A stretch of DNA of 64,000 bases from Neoarius graeffei (Eukaryota > Chordata > Actinopteri > Siluriformes > Ariidae), in the NCBI RefSeq assembly GCF_027579695.1, contig NC_083575.1, positions 31,744,882-31,808,881 of the forward strand, in the 5' to 3' direction. Numbering within the stretch: the stretch's first letter is position 1; each line of letters opens with the position of its first letter. Position numbers and translations under genes: made by a program. Positions 22,066-31,987 of the stretch are shown here, piece after piece. The notes beneath the pieces are model-generated. The model had not been told where the DNA came from. It saw only the letters and a program-made list of their open reading frames with translations, and made no database searches.

Positions 22066-22878
22066 GGCCCAATCCCAATTCTAATTTCTACCCCTACCCC
22101 TCCCCCTTCCCCTCCCCTCGGCCCTTCCCCTTGAAACTGAGCTACAAGGGATAGGGCTTGAAATTCAACCCTTACGTATTGGGATAGCCCTTCAACGATC
22201 GCATACGTCATCGCGTACCTCTGTCAGCGTTTACGTTAGCAAAACGCGACCAAATGCGTCATTGGCTGCGACCAGCCGCTACAGTCAGAGCCAGAGGCAG
22301 AACCAGAAATCTCTGCTGGCAGGGTGTGATTTGTTAACTAACACCACTGAATGGGATATCTTTGGCGCTTCGTGCACCACATCCGACCGAATGAGGTGTC
22401 AGAACACTCATGTAAACAATAAAAGCGAGAATAACAGAACAAAACGTACGCAGTCAAGCAACCGAAAACAATACTCACTCCCAAAGCTTTTTAGCAGCAG
22501 CTTGGATTTCAGAAATCGCTGCTCATTCTCAGCTCGAAAGCGAATCAAGCGGCGTGTTTCCTCTGGATAACAACTTAAAACACGTAAATAATGGAGAAAA
22601 TACATTTATGACAATCTTTCGCCGCGGGAACCGCCATCTTTCTGAAATCCGCATGAAATCTTGCTGAAATCCGCATGGCATTGTGGGAAATCACTCAAAC
22701 CCCTTCGTTCGGAGTCAGCTCCAGGAAAATCTCCGTTTGGAGGGGTACAGAAGCCCTACCCCTTCCCCTACCCCTCCGCGTTAACTGGGATTTGGATACC
22801 CCTACCCCTTCACGTGAACGCGCAAAATGGAGGGGAAGGGCCAAGGGGTTGGTCCAAGGGGTGAAATGGGATTCGGCC
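22066..22878. mobile_element. Harbinger-like MITE inside the LINE
   Basis: The ends are GGCCCAATCCCAATT and, reverse-complemented, GGCCGAATCCCATTT, with TAA at 22063-22065 and 22879-22881. The inner flanks are CCCCTACCCCT-rich in inverted relation. The 3-bp TWA TSD is typical of PIF/Harbinger. No transposase is present. Confidence 0.82.
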
Positions 22879-23358
22879 TAACACTGCTACCCTAGGGCTA
22901 GCTAGCTTCAGGTGCTCTGCAGTGATATTATCCAAACCACATGCTTTGCCATCAGTTAGCTGCTTTATAGCTTGGAAAACCTCAGCGGGGCAGATGTGTA
23001 CCACCTCCTCCTCTATATTACCTGTACAGTAAGGTTCACTTTTAATGCAGTTGAATAGAGCAGCATAATGCTGCCTCCATAGTTCTGTGATGTTTTCCAC
23101 ACCGGATACCCCTTCAATGTTACATGGCAGTGGTGTTTTCCCCCTATTTATGTTTTTGACTTCTTTCCAAAAACCAATGACATTATTGTCAAGCAGTTCC
23201 CCAGCCATGAGGTCTGCTCTCAGGGCTTGCTCATGTTTACCCACATAACGCACTGCATATTTGTATCTAGAATTAATATATGGATCATCGGGAATTACTT
23301 TTTATATGTTATAAAACATCGCCAAAGATGTCAAAAACGTGTCATCAGACCTTTAACC

Positions 23359-24632
23359 GCGATTTCGATATCTTACCGCCATATCGCCCAACACTAGCAT
23401 ACCTAACTTAACACGACACTCACAACTATAGCACAGAGTCATGCAGTTCAGCCCGGGGTCAAACAAACAAACAAACAAACAAACTCCCGAAAATAAAACT
23501 AACAGACTAGACGTCTCTATCAACATAAATGTCCAGGAGATTTAAATAAATAAAGACACAGACAGACAAAGCAAAAAGTGTCCAAAGTTGTAGGTGCAGC
23601 ATTAAAGACTTCGATGACTAAAGACTTACAGATGAAAATCAAATCGACTCCCACAGAGTTACACCGATGAGGGATTTAGATTTACACAAGAGAAATACAC
23701 ACACGAACACATTTTCTCCTCTTTACATCACTAGACGAGTTGATATGACACTCAAGCAGCTCTTGTGTGTCCTAATATAGCCGCCTAGCTTTTTATGAAC
23801 CTGTACTGGGACAAGTCGGGACACCAAGTTACAGCCACAAACTACACAAGAATTTCACAAAGAAGAAGAAATAAATAAACTGGCCAAATTCCCTGACTGA
23901 GGACTTTGCACCTGGTTTTTCGCCTCATCAACCAGTGGTGTCTCCAGCTATTATTAGCGAGCTAGCTACCCAGTTTAGCTGTACACACCAAGATATAAAT
24001 AGCGATAGGTAGTACAGGGAAAAACATGGATTACGGTAAGAGTAACGAGATTTCCGTCCAACCCTATCATTACAAAACTTCACAGGGAAATGGAAACCTT
24101 TAAAACATTCAGGAAAGAAGAAGTTTTACCTTTTTCCGGCACTCCAGTTAAATTAGACGTTTATATCCATCCAGTACTGGCCTGTCCAACGAAATGTCGG
24201 CTCAATCCCACAAAAGAGGTTAGCAATAGTTAGCTGGCTGGCTAACGTTCGCTCCAACTGGCCTAATACTCCAAAGCAGTGTGTGTGAGAGTTACACTCC
24301 TGAAGTAAACTGGCTCTTTTGACTTCCGACGCCTTCAGAGTGTCCTGTCTGTCCTCTTGAGAAGGCTAATCACCCGGATATTTATGTGGTTTCAGAACAT
24401 GCCTGGACCAACAAACACTTCTTCCTTCCCCCTGCCTGAGACTTGCCCGATGCAAGGGACAGATACACTGTACCGGAAGTAGGTTGAAGCCTGAGGAGCA
24501 TTTTTTGTGTGTGTGTGTTCACGCATGCGCGCGTTTGTGAGTCTCCACTGTTTGACAGGTTTGGAGATAAAGAGGACAGAGAGCTGTGGCTAATTATAGA
24601 CAGGACAGTGTTGGTTTTTAATGAATAAAGTT
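23359..24632. other. No gene seen
   Basis: It begins with a CGATATCTTACCGCCATATCG palindrome-like motif (about 23370-23390) that resembles a DNA-transposon edge. It also contains a short (CAAA)n run near 23460 and a (GT)n run near 24510. Nothing else was recognised. Confidence 0.5.
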
Positions 24633-25006
24633 CATTCATTCATTATCTCTAGCCGCTTTATCCTGTTCTACAGGGTCGCAGGCGAGCTGGAGCCTATCCC
24701 AGCTGACTACGGGCGAAAGGCGGGGTACACCCTGGACAAGTCGCCAAGTCATCACAGGGCTGACACATAGACACAGACAACCATTCACACTCACATTCAC
24801 ACCTACGGTCAATTTAGAGTCACCAGTTAACCTAACCTGCATGTCTTTGGACTGTGGGGGAAACCGGAGCACCCGGAGGAAACCCACACAGACACGGGGA
24901 GAACATGCAAACTCCGCACAGAAAGGCCCTCGCCGGCCACGGGGCTCGAACCCAGGACCTTCTTGCTGTGAGGCGACAGCGCTAACCACTACACCACCGT
25001 GCCGCC
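24633..25006 (-). repeat. Mermaid SINE, full length
   Basis: A complete minus-strand copy with a perfect 12-bp TSD ATGAATAAAGTT at 24621-24632 and 25007-25018. The right-hand TSD also begins each unit of the tandem duplication that follows. Confidence 0.95.
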
Positions 25007-25167
25007 ATGAATAAAGTTGTATTTTAATAATAGAAAATAATATACAGTGCCATCCACAATATTGGCACTAAAGATGAGTAAAAATGGTTAGAAAAAATCC
25101 ACCTTTTACTGAAGCAGCTTCATCTCACACTGAGAAAATGGAGGGGGATCCAACCTTTATCCACCCA

Positions 25168-25498
25168 TCATCGCTTATCCTTTTCTACAGGGTCGCAGGC
25201 AAGCTGGAGCCTACCGGTATCCCAGCTGACTATGGGCAAGATAAGTCACCAGGTTATCGCAGGGCTGACACATAGAGACAAACAACCATTCACACCTACG
25301 GTCAATTTAGAGCCATCAATTAGCCTAACTGCATGTCTTTGGACTGTGGGGGAAACCGGAGCACCCGGAGGAAACCCACGCGGACACGCGGACAACATGC
25401 AAACTCCGCACAGAAAGGCCCTCGCCGGCCCCGGGACTCGAACCCAGGACCTTCTTGCTGTGAGGCGACAGCGCTAACCACTACACCACTGTGCCGCC
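25168..25498 (-). repeat. Mermaid SINE, hybrid copy in unit 1
   Basis: A diverged 3' half (CTACCGGTATCCCAGCTGAC, GATAAGTCACCAGG) joins a young-type 5' half and ends directly at the ATGAATAAAG of unit 2. It has no TSD of its own, as expected for a recombination product. Confidence 0.85.
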
Positions 25499-25659
25499 AT
25501 GAATAAAGTTGTATTTTAATAATATAAAATAATATACAGTGCCATCCACAATATTGGCACTAAAGATGAGTAAAAATGGTTAGAAAAAAATCCACCTTTT
25601 ACTGAAGCAGCTTCATCTCACACTGAGAAAATGGGGGGGGATCCAACCTTTATCCACCC

Positions 25660-25999
25660 ATCCATCCATCATCGCTTATCCTTTTCTACAGGGTCGCAGG
25701 TAAGCTGGAGCCTACCGGTATCCCAGCTGACTATGGGCAAGATAAGTCACCAGGTTATCGCAGGGCTGACACATAGAGACAAACAACCATTCACACCTAC
25801 GGTCAATTTAGAGCCATCAATTAGCCTAACTGCATGTCTTTGGACTGTGGGGGAAACCGGAGCACCCGGAGGAAACCCACGCAGACACGGGGAGAACATG
25901 CAAACTCCGCACAGAAAGGCCCTCGCTGGCTGCTGGGCTCGAACCCAGGACCTTCTTGCTGTGAGGTGACAGTGCTAACCACTACACCACTGTGCCGCC
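25660..25999 (-). repeat. Mermaid SINE, old copy in unit 2
   Basis: It is diverged in both halves (GAGGTGACAGTGC at the head side). It is followed by CGATCCAAA, which matches the Tc1 sequence GGGATCCAACCTTTA on its other flank and marks its original insertion site. Confidence 0.85.
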
Positions 26000-26008
26000 C
26001 GATCCAAA

Positions 26009-26700
26009 TCTGTGAAGAAACTCAGTCGTCCAGGTACATAGTAATCTGTGGTTGGTTGAAGAGAGCAACTGGACTTGCTTGACGATTCTTGAAAACGTTT
26101 CGCCTCTCCTCCGAAAGGCATCCTCAGTTCTGTCTGACTACTAGGGAGTATCCAGTATTTATCCTCTCATGGATCATCATAGAATCCGAATCAGAATGCT
26201 GATGGCTGCATTGTAGGTGGCTGATAAGATGTCATAGACACCCACCTCTGTTCAATGATGGTCATTCCAGGTTGGCAAAAATGAACGATCCACTCTGGCT
26301 AAGATGTCTGCCAGTTTTCTGGAAGTCCTCTCATACTCCCACACCAGTCGAAGGGATCTCATCCCAAAGTGCGTAGAAACATATCTGTGAAGAAACTCAG
26401 TCGTCCAGGTACATAGTAATCTGTGGTTGGTAGACTGGTGCGGGAGTATGAGAGGACTTCCAGAAAACTGGCAGACATCTTAGCCAGAGTGGATCGTTCA
26501 TTTTTGTCAACCTGGAACGACCATCATTGAACAGAGGTGGGGGTCTATGACATCTTATCAGCCACCCACAATGCAGCCATCAGCATTCTGATTCGGATTC
26601 TATGATGATCCATGAGAGGATAAATACTGGATACTCCCTATTAGTCAGACAGAACTGAGGATGCCTTTCGGAGGAGAGGCGAAACGTTTTCAAGAATCAT
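26009..26700. repeat. Large palindromic insertion with 13-bp TSD
   Basis: The left arm (about 26079-26343) and right arm (about 26432-26698) are near-perfect inverted copies, including GAGGAGAGGCGAAACGTTTT and CAGAACTGAGGATGCC. A spacer of about 90 bp holds a second direct copy of TCTGTGAAGAAACTCAGTCG, first seen at 26009. The flanks share CGCCCGATCCAAA (25996-26008 and 26701-26713). The arm sequence resembles a motif often seen near fish retroelement ends; the class is not assigned. Confidence 0.85.
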
Positions 26701-26738
26701 CGCCCGATCCAAACTTTAATTGAAATAAATTTATCCAT

Positions 26739-27107
26739 GGGTGGCACGGTGGTGTAGTGGTTAGCGCTGTCGCCTCACAGCAAGAAGGTCCTGGGTTCGA
26801 GCCCCGGGGCCAGCGAGGGTCTTTCTGTGTGGAGTTTGCATGTTCTCCCCGTGTCCGCGTGGGTTTCCTCCGGGTGCTCTGGTTTCCCCCACAGTCCAAA
26901 GACATGCAGGTTAGGTTAACTGGTGACTCTAAATTGAGCGTAGGTGTGAGTGTGAATGGTTGTCTGTGTCTATGTGTCAGCCCTGTGATGACCTGGCGAC
27001 TTGTCCAGGGTGTACCCCGCCTTTCACCCGTAGTCAGCTGGGATAGGCTCCAGCTTGCCTGCGACCCTGTAGAAGGATAAAGCGGCTAGAGATAATGAGA
27101 TGAGATG
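26739..27107 (+). repeat. Mermaid SINE, full length
   Basis: A complete plus-strand copy with a perfect 12-bp TSD AAATTTATCCAT at 26727-26738 and 27108-27119. It abuts an older copy of opposite orientation. Confidence 0.95.
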
Positions 27108-27119
27108 AAATTTATCCAT

Positions 27120-27472
27120 TCATCCATTATCTGTAGCCGCTTATCCTGTTCTACAGGATCGCAGGCAAGCTGGAGTCTATCCCAGCTGACTATGGGTGAG
27201 AGGCGGGGTACACCCTGAACAAGTCGCCAGGTTATCGCAGGGCTGACACATAGAGACAAACAACCATTCACACTTACATTCACACCTACGGTCAATTTAG
27301 AGCCACCAATTAGCCTAACCTGCGTGTCTTTGGACTGTGGAGGAAACCCACACAGACACAGGGAGAACGTGCAAACTCCATACAGAAAGGCCCTCGCTGG
27401 CCACTGGGCTCTAACCCAGGACCTTCTTGCTGTGAGGTGACAGTGCTAACCACTACACCACCGTGCCGCCCA
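27120..27472 (-). repeat. Mermaid SINE, older diverged copy
   Basis: A minus-strand copy with many substitutions and a deletion in the core. It is flanked by similar sequence on both sides (ATCCAAACTTTAATTG and AATCCAACCTTTAATTT), suggesting a long TSD or a recombination junction. Confidence 0.85.
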
Positions 27473-28807
27473 ATCCAACCTTTAATTTAAATAAATTTAT
27501 TCAGAGAAAAACAAATCCCTCTTCAATAAATGGTTATTTTCAACAAAAAAAGTGCCCCTATTATTGGCACCCCTTGAAATTTGATACATTTGAGTTGACT
27601 GGAGTGTGTAGAAACTTTCAAGCTGTAATCCATGACTTCCTGATTAACTGGGGAACAAAGATGAGGTGACACAGAGGACAAATTCCCTTAGTCATCCATC
27701 GACATGGGAAAGATAAACGAACACACAAACCAAATGAGGGAGAAGTGTGTTGAACTTCATAACTCAGGGAATGGTTATTTAAAAAAATACTCACCTGCCA
27801 ATGCCAGTTTCTACTATTAGAGCAATAATAATAAAAATAAAAGTGGACGTCAACTGAAAAGGTTATAAACTTGTCTGGAAGAGGACCCAAGTTTATTTTG
27901 CTCCTATGTACAGTGAGGATGGCAAGAAGGGGGGAAAAAAGGATGACTGTTGGTCAATTACAAGAAAAAAATAAAAATCTTGGGGTTTCCAAGTCTCCAA
28001 AATCACCATCAAACACCACCTCCATGCCAACAGAGTATTTGGAAAGTATGCCAGGAAAAAAAAGTCTCAGTTAACTACAAACGTAAGTGTCTGAAGTTTG
28101 CAAAATGCTACTACAACTTCAACTGGAACTGTGTTCTATGGTCTGATGAAACAAAAATGGAGCTTTTTACCAATAAACACTCAAGGTGGGTTTGGTGCAA
28201 AAAGAAGGATGGCTATAATGAAAAGAACCCTATCCCAACTGTAAAATATGGTGGGGTTCTGTGGTGTTGTGGGACTGTTTTTCCTCCAAAGGCCCTGGAA
28301 ATCTTGTTAGGGTACATGGCATCATGGGCGTCACCACCATTGAATGTGAAGGAGACGTGTCCCCTTCACATTTCATAATTCTTCGTTTGGACACCCCCCC
28401 ACACACATTTAACATAAAATATTAGTTCACCCAGTGCCATTTCTATTGCTTCATGAAAGAATCCATTCCACTTGATTGATAAGAGAATACACATACCACT
28501 GAAAATCCACTCCGGGTTTTCCGGGCATTACCTACAACAACTCACCGCACGCAAGTGAAGTGAATCTCAGTGCGGGCAGAGAAATGTTGGTGCAGCTGCT
28601 CGAAAGTGGAGGAGGTAACGTCCGCCCCACTGCCACCTCACAATGTCTAGCTTTTGCTAAAACCTTATTCTTTTGTTATATGCCCTCAAAATTAACCCTA
28701 GGCCACGTTAATTAATGTTCAACTAAACAATGAAATAAGCTTAGCCTAATGGGGTGTTCTTGGTTGATGATGAATTGTTTGCAATATTTGCTCCCTCCCC
28801 AGACACA

Positions 28808-28867
28808 ATGGACATAAGGAAATTCTTTACAAAGAAGCGGAAAGTCAGTCAAAATTTTTCCAAAGGA
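28808..28867 (+). pseudogene. N-terminal exon of a ZMYM/hAT-type transposase
   Basis: The frame MDIRKFFTKKRKVSQN follows a splice-acceptor-like CCCTCCCCAG. The MDIRKFF start is typical of the N-terminus of hAT proteins with a TTF-type finger (ZMYM1-like). The rest of the coding region is absent from the outer hAT, so it is a deletion derivative. Confidence 0.55.
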
Positions 28868-29095
28868 CAGGGTTTTTTTTTTTGTCCCAATGGAAATGTT
28901 AGTGCAGTTAGCTGGCTAGTCAATGTTAGGCGATGTATCAGCTAGCTCAGGGCTTTTCAAAGTGTGCCCCCCCCCCCCCCCCCCGGGGGGGCGCCAGAGT
29001 TTTTCAGGGGGGGCGTAATGTGAGGAAAAATAAACCAGAATAAGTTACTATTGCGGACATTTAGTGAACTTCAGCTAGCCTTTGCCAGAGACAAA

Positions 29096-30925
29096 ATGGA
29101 TAGGTTTTTAGTACCTAAAGCTACAGTGAGTGAGGAGACAGAGTCTGGGCCAAGCAAAAAAAGAAGGAAGTATGACCACGATTATTTAAAGCTTGGATTT
29201 TCATGGACTGGATCTGAAGATACTCCACTGCCACAGTGTGTTGTCTGCCAAGAGGTGCTAGCTAATGATGCTATGAGACCATGTCAACTCTGGCGTCATA
29301 ATGAGACCAAACACCCAAGTTTGGTGACCAAGCCCTGGGAGTTTTTTGACAGGAGGCTAAATGAACTGCGGTCACAGCAGAAAGTAATTCATACTTTTAG
29401 AACTGTAAATGACAAGGCAACTGAAGCATCATATCATGTGGCGTTACACATAGCTAAAGCAGGTAAGCCCCACAACATCGGCGAAACATTAATCTTACCT
29501 GCTGCTAAAGATATGTGTTCAGTGATGATGGGAAATGCTGCTGCTGTCAAGCTGAATGCCATACCGATGTCTGATAACACCATCCAGCGCCGCATCTCAG
29601 ACATGGTATCAGATGTTAAGGAACAGGTTCTGGATGCTATTCGTGAGAGCCCTCTCTTCTCCATTCAGCTGGATGAGTCTACCGACGTCGCTAACTGTGC
29701 TCAGTTAATGGTGTATGTGCGCTATATTAAAGAGCTCAGTGTCGAGGAGGAGTTTTTGTTTTGTTATCCTCTGCCAACTCGCACTACAGCAGGAGAAATA
29801 TTCAAGGCTTTGAATGATTTCATGCAGGAGAATCGTATTGATTGGAGCCGATGTTGTGGAATATGTACTGATGGCGCAAGGGCAATGACAGGCCGCCACA
29901 GTGGTTTGGTGAAGCAGGTGCAAGCGGTTGCCCCGGCCGTTGTTTGGAAGCACTGTATCATCCATCGCCAGGCTTTGGTGACCAAGAAGATGCCAAAAGA
30001 GTTGCGCGCGGTGCTGGACGAGGCAGTAAAAATTGTTAATCTAATTAAATCACGTGCCATGAATGCTCGTCTCTTCTCCGTCCTCTGCAATGAGATGGAT
30101 GCTCACTTCCAACAGCTGCTGCTGCACTCCGAGGCCCGATGGCTGTCCCGGGGCAAGGTCCTCACCCGCTTGTGTGATTTGCGCGAGGAAGTGCTCCTAT
30201 TCCTTGCCGAAATCAGTTCTCCACTGGTGAAGCATATGCGGGACATGAACTGGATTGCAATGTTGGCATATCTTTCTGATATCTTTGACCGAATAAACGC
30301 ACTGAACACCTCTCTGCAAGGCAAAGAGAGCCATGTCTTTTTGGCACACAATCGAGTCTCTGCATTTAGGAAAAAGTTGGACTTGTGGTGTGCTCATGTT
30401 AAACGGGGCTCGGTGGAAATGTTCCCGACGTTGGAAGATGTTGTGGAGAAGGCAGGGCTGCAACTGGACACTGTACAACAGGTGATCATTGCGCATTTGG
30501 AGGGGCTGCGTGAGCAGTTTGCAGAGTATTCTGGAGAGGAGACCTTAGCAAATCAGTGGGTGAGAAATCCATTCTCATTCCCAGCGACATCCAGTGATGC
30601 ACTAACAGTGCAAGAGGAAGAGGCCCTTGTCGAACTGAACTCTAATATGGACTTGAAAAAAAAGACAAGTGAAGTGTCACTTGCGCACTTCTGGCTGTCT
30701 GTGGAGACCGAGTTCCCCCACCTCTCCAAAAAAGCGCTTCAGGTACTCATCCCGTTCACATCTACATACCTGTGTGAATGCGGTTTTTCCGCATTAACAT
30801 TGATCAAAAACAAGTACCGGTCTAGCCTGCAGGTAGAGGATGATATACGTTTATTCCTGTCAACAGTGCGTCCCCGCATCAGGCGCCTGTGCATATCAAA
30901 GAAGCAAACTCATTGCTCCCACTAA
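29096..30925 (+). CDS. hAT transposase with BED zinc finger, intact, 609 aa
   Basis: A single-exon open frame. I chose ATG 29096 because the family usually starts with an MDxFLV-like motif, here MDRFLVPK; an upstream in-frame ATG at 29051 would add 15 residues. A BED finger has C48, C51, H68 and H73. The RNase H-like core shows QLDEST (D193) and CTDGARAMTG (D259), then a CxxH pair (C287, H290) and HSEARW (R348, W349). The hATC dimerisation region near the C-terminus contains LCECGFS (E561). These are the DDE residues and insertion-domain motifs of hAT enzymes related to FAM200/ZBED5-like host genes. The enzyme would excise and reinsert elements, making 8-bp duplications. It is not disrupted and lies within an element with matching ends and TSD. 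Confidence 0.93.
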   Translation: MDRFLVPKATVSEETESGPSKKRRKYDHDYLKLGFSWTGSEDTPLPQCVVCQEVLANDAMRPCQLWRHNETKHPSLVTKPWEFFDRRLNELRSQQKVIHTFRTVNDKATEASYHVALHIAKAGKPHNIGETLILPAAKDMCSVMMGNAAAVKLNAIPMSDNTIQRRISDMVSDVKEQVLDAIRESPLFSIQLDESTDVANCAQLMVYVRYIKELSVEEEFLFCYPLPTRTTAGEIFKALNDFMQENRIDWSRCCGICTDGARAMTGRHSGLVKQVQAVAPAVVWKHCIIHRQALVTKKMPKELRAVLDEAVKIVNLIKSRAMNARLFSVLCNEMDAHFQQLLLHSEARWLSRGKVLTRLCDLREEVLLFLAEISSPLVKHMRDMNWIAMLAYLSDIFDRINALNTSLQGKESHVFLAHNRVSAFRKKLDLWCAHVKRGSVEMFPTLEDVVEKAGLQLDTVQQVIIAHLEGLREQFAEYSGEETLANQWVRNPFSFPATSSDALTVQEEEALVELNSNMDLKKKTSEVSLAHFWLSVETEFPHLSKKALQVLIPFTSTYLCECGFSALTLIKNKYRSSLQVEDDIRLFLSTVRPRIRRLCISKKQTHCSH

Positions 30926-30993
30926 GATGAGGCAAGAAAAGGGGTTGTGGTGATGTGAGGTGTTAAAAAAGAAAATGTATTAAATGTGGGGTT

Positions 30994-31605
30994 TTTTAAA
31001 GCACATGTTTAAAATGTGTAAAAAAAAGAATGTTTTTAGCACATGTTTAAAATGTGTAAAACAATATGTTCTAAAAAAGCACAGATGTTTAAAATGTGTA
31101 AAAAAAAGATGTTCTAAAAAAGCACAGATGTTTAAAATGTGTAAAAAAGATGTTCTAAAAAAGCACAAATGTTTAAAATGTGTAAAAAAGATGTTCTAAA
31201 AAAGCACAGATGTTTAAAATGTGTAAAAAAAAATGTTCTAAAAAAGCACAGATGTTTAAAATGTGTAAAAAAGATGTTCTAAAAAAGCACGTTTAAAATG
31301 TGTAAAAAAGATGTTCTAAAAAAGCACAGATGTTTAAAATGTGTAAAAAAAAGATGTTCTAAAAAAGCACAGATGTTTAAAATGTGTAAAAAAAGATGTT
31401 CTAAAAAAGCACAGATGTTTAAAATGTGTAAAAAAGATGTTCTAAAAAAGCACAGATGTTTAAAATGTGTAAAAAAGATGTTCTAAAAAAGCACAGATGT
31501 TTTAAATGTGTAAAAAAGATGTTCTAAAAAAGCACAGATGTTTAAAATGTGTAAAAAAAAGATGTTCTAAAAAAGCACAGATGTTTAAAATGTGTAAAAG
31601 AAAAA
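30994..31605. repeat. Approximately 41-bp minisatellite 3' of the transposase
   Basis: About fifteen units built from AAAAAAGCACAGATG, TTTAAAATGTGTAAAA and GATGTTCT, with small length changes in A runs. It starts about 70 bp after the transposase stop, inside the transposon. The Lys/Cys-rich and Phe-rich frames it produces are artefacts. Confidence 0.95.
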
Positions 31606-31627
31606 AATAAAAATGTGTACAACAACC

Positions 31628-31987
31628 TCATCTCTCAAGCCACTTTATCCTTCTAGAGGGTCGCAGGCAAGCTGGAGCCTATCCCAGCTGACTACGGGTG
31701 AAAGGCGGGGTACACCCTGGACAAGTCGCCAGGTCATCACAGGGCTGACACATAGACACAGACAACCATTCACACTCACACCTACGCTCAATTTAGAGTC
31801 ACCAGTTAACCTAACCTGCATGTCTTTGGACTGTGGGGGAAACCGGAGCGCCCGGAGGAAACCCACGCGGACACGGGGAGAACATGCAAACTCCGCACAG
31901 AAAGGCCCTCGCCGGCCCCGGGGCTCGAACCCAGGACCTTCTTGCTGTGAGGCGACAGCGCTAACCACTACACCACTGTGCCGCCCA
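31628..31987 (-). repeat. Mermaid SINE in the inner hAT
   Basis: A near-complete minus-strand copy with a perfect 12-bp TSD TGTACAACAACC at 31616-31627 and 31988-31999. It is the innermost of four nested levels here. Confidence 0.95.

Larger units (their letters stand above)
20183..23269 (-). mobile_element. 5'-truncated non-LTR retrotransposon
   Basis: A minus-strand LINE ending in a (TGA)n-like tail at 20183-20192, with a short TSD GAATTA at 20177-20182 and 23270-23275. It is interrupted by a Mermaid SINE (21258-21632) and a Harbinger-like MITE (22066-22878). It inserted near the right end of the TTAA element. The endonuclease part is not present, consistent with 5' truncation. The clade was not determined. 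Confidence 0.82.
20395..23269 (-). pseudogene. LINE reverse transcriptase, split into three blocks
   Basis: Block 1 (about 23269-22882) carries a linker with NNVIGFWKEVKNINRG and DGKACGLDNITAEHLKLA, the RT approach region. Block 2 (22041-21645) has PDSMLTVVLVPVIKDKAG, NYRPIALASILSKVLERVL and FIDASKAFDRVNHHKLF, RT motifs up to the first catalytic aspartate. Block 3 (21257-20395) has GNGVRQGGLLSPSLFSLYMD and MYADDLAIISPSS, the YADD active site, followed by thumb and C-terminal region. The blocks are separated only by the MITE and the SINE, whose TSDs show the gene was continuous before them. It is now inactive. Confidence 0.85.
15059..23354. mobile_element. TTAA-flanked Kolobok-like transposon, multiply invaded
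   Basis: The left end AGGTCTGATGACACG (15059-15073) and its perfect inverse at 23340-23354 are flanked by TTAA (15055-15058 and 23355-23358). TTAA targets and THAP-bearing proteins are features of Kolobok elements. A piggyBac-like assignment is the main alternative but fits the termini less well. Removing the nested elements at 16438-17430, 18028-20017 and 20183-23269 leaves about 2.2 kb. That core carries a P2X7-like exon and a THAP exon. TGACGTCA-like motifs sit inside both ends. Confidence 0.6.
25007..25999. repeat. Tandem duplication, 492-bp unit, SINE-mediated
   Basis: Unit 1 (25007-25498) and unit 2 (25499-about 25999) both contain ATGAATAAAGTTGTATTTTA, the Tc1-type terminus CAGTGCCATCCACAATATTG, and a minus-strand SINE. 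The SINE in unit 1 has a 5' end like the young upstream SINE (GAGGCGACAGCGC). The SINE in unit 2 has an old-type 5' end (GAGGTGACAGTGC). This is the junction pattern expected from unequal recombination between SINEs. Confidence 0.85.

Noticed and set aside
22262-22570. A 102-codon basic frame in the Harbinger-like MITE
   Set aside because: No motif, and it lies in a non-autonomous element that has only TIR similarity.
30984-31486. Lys/Cys-rich repetitive frames after the hAT transposase
   Set aside because: Translation of the 41-bp minisatellite; the frame depends on A-run length.
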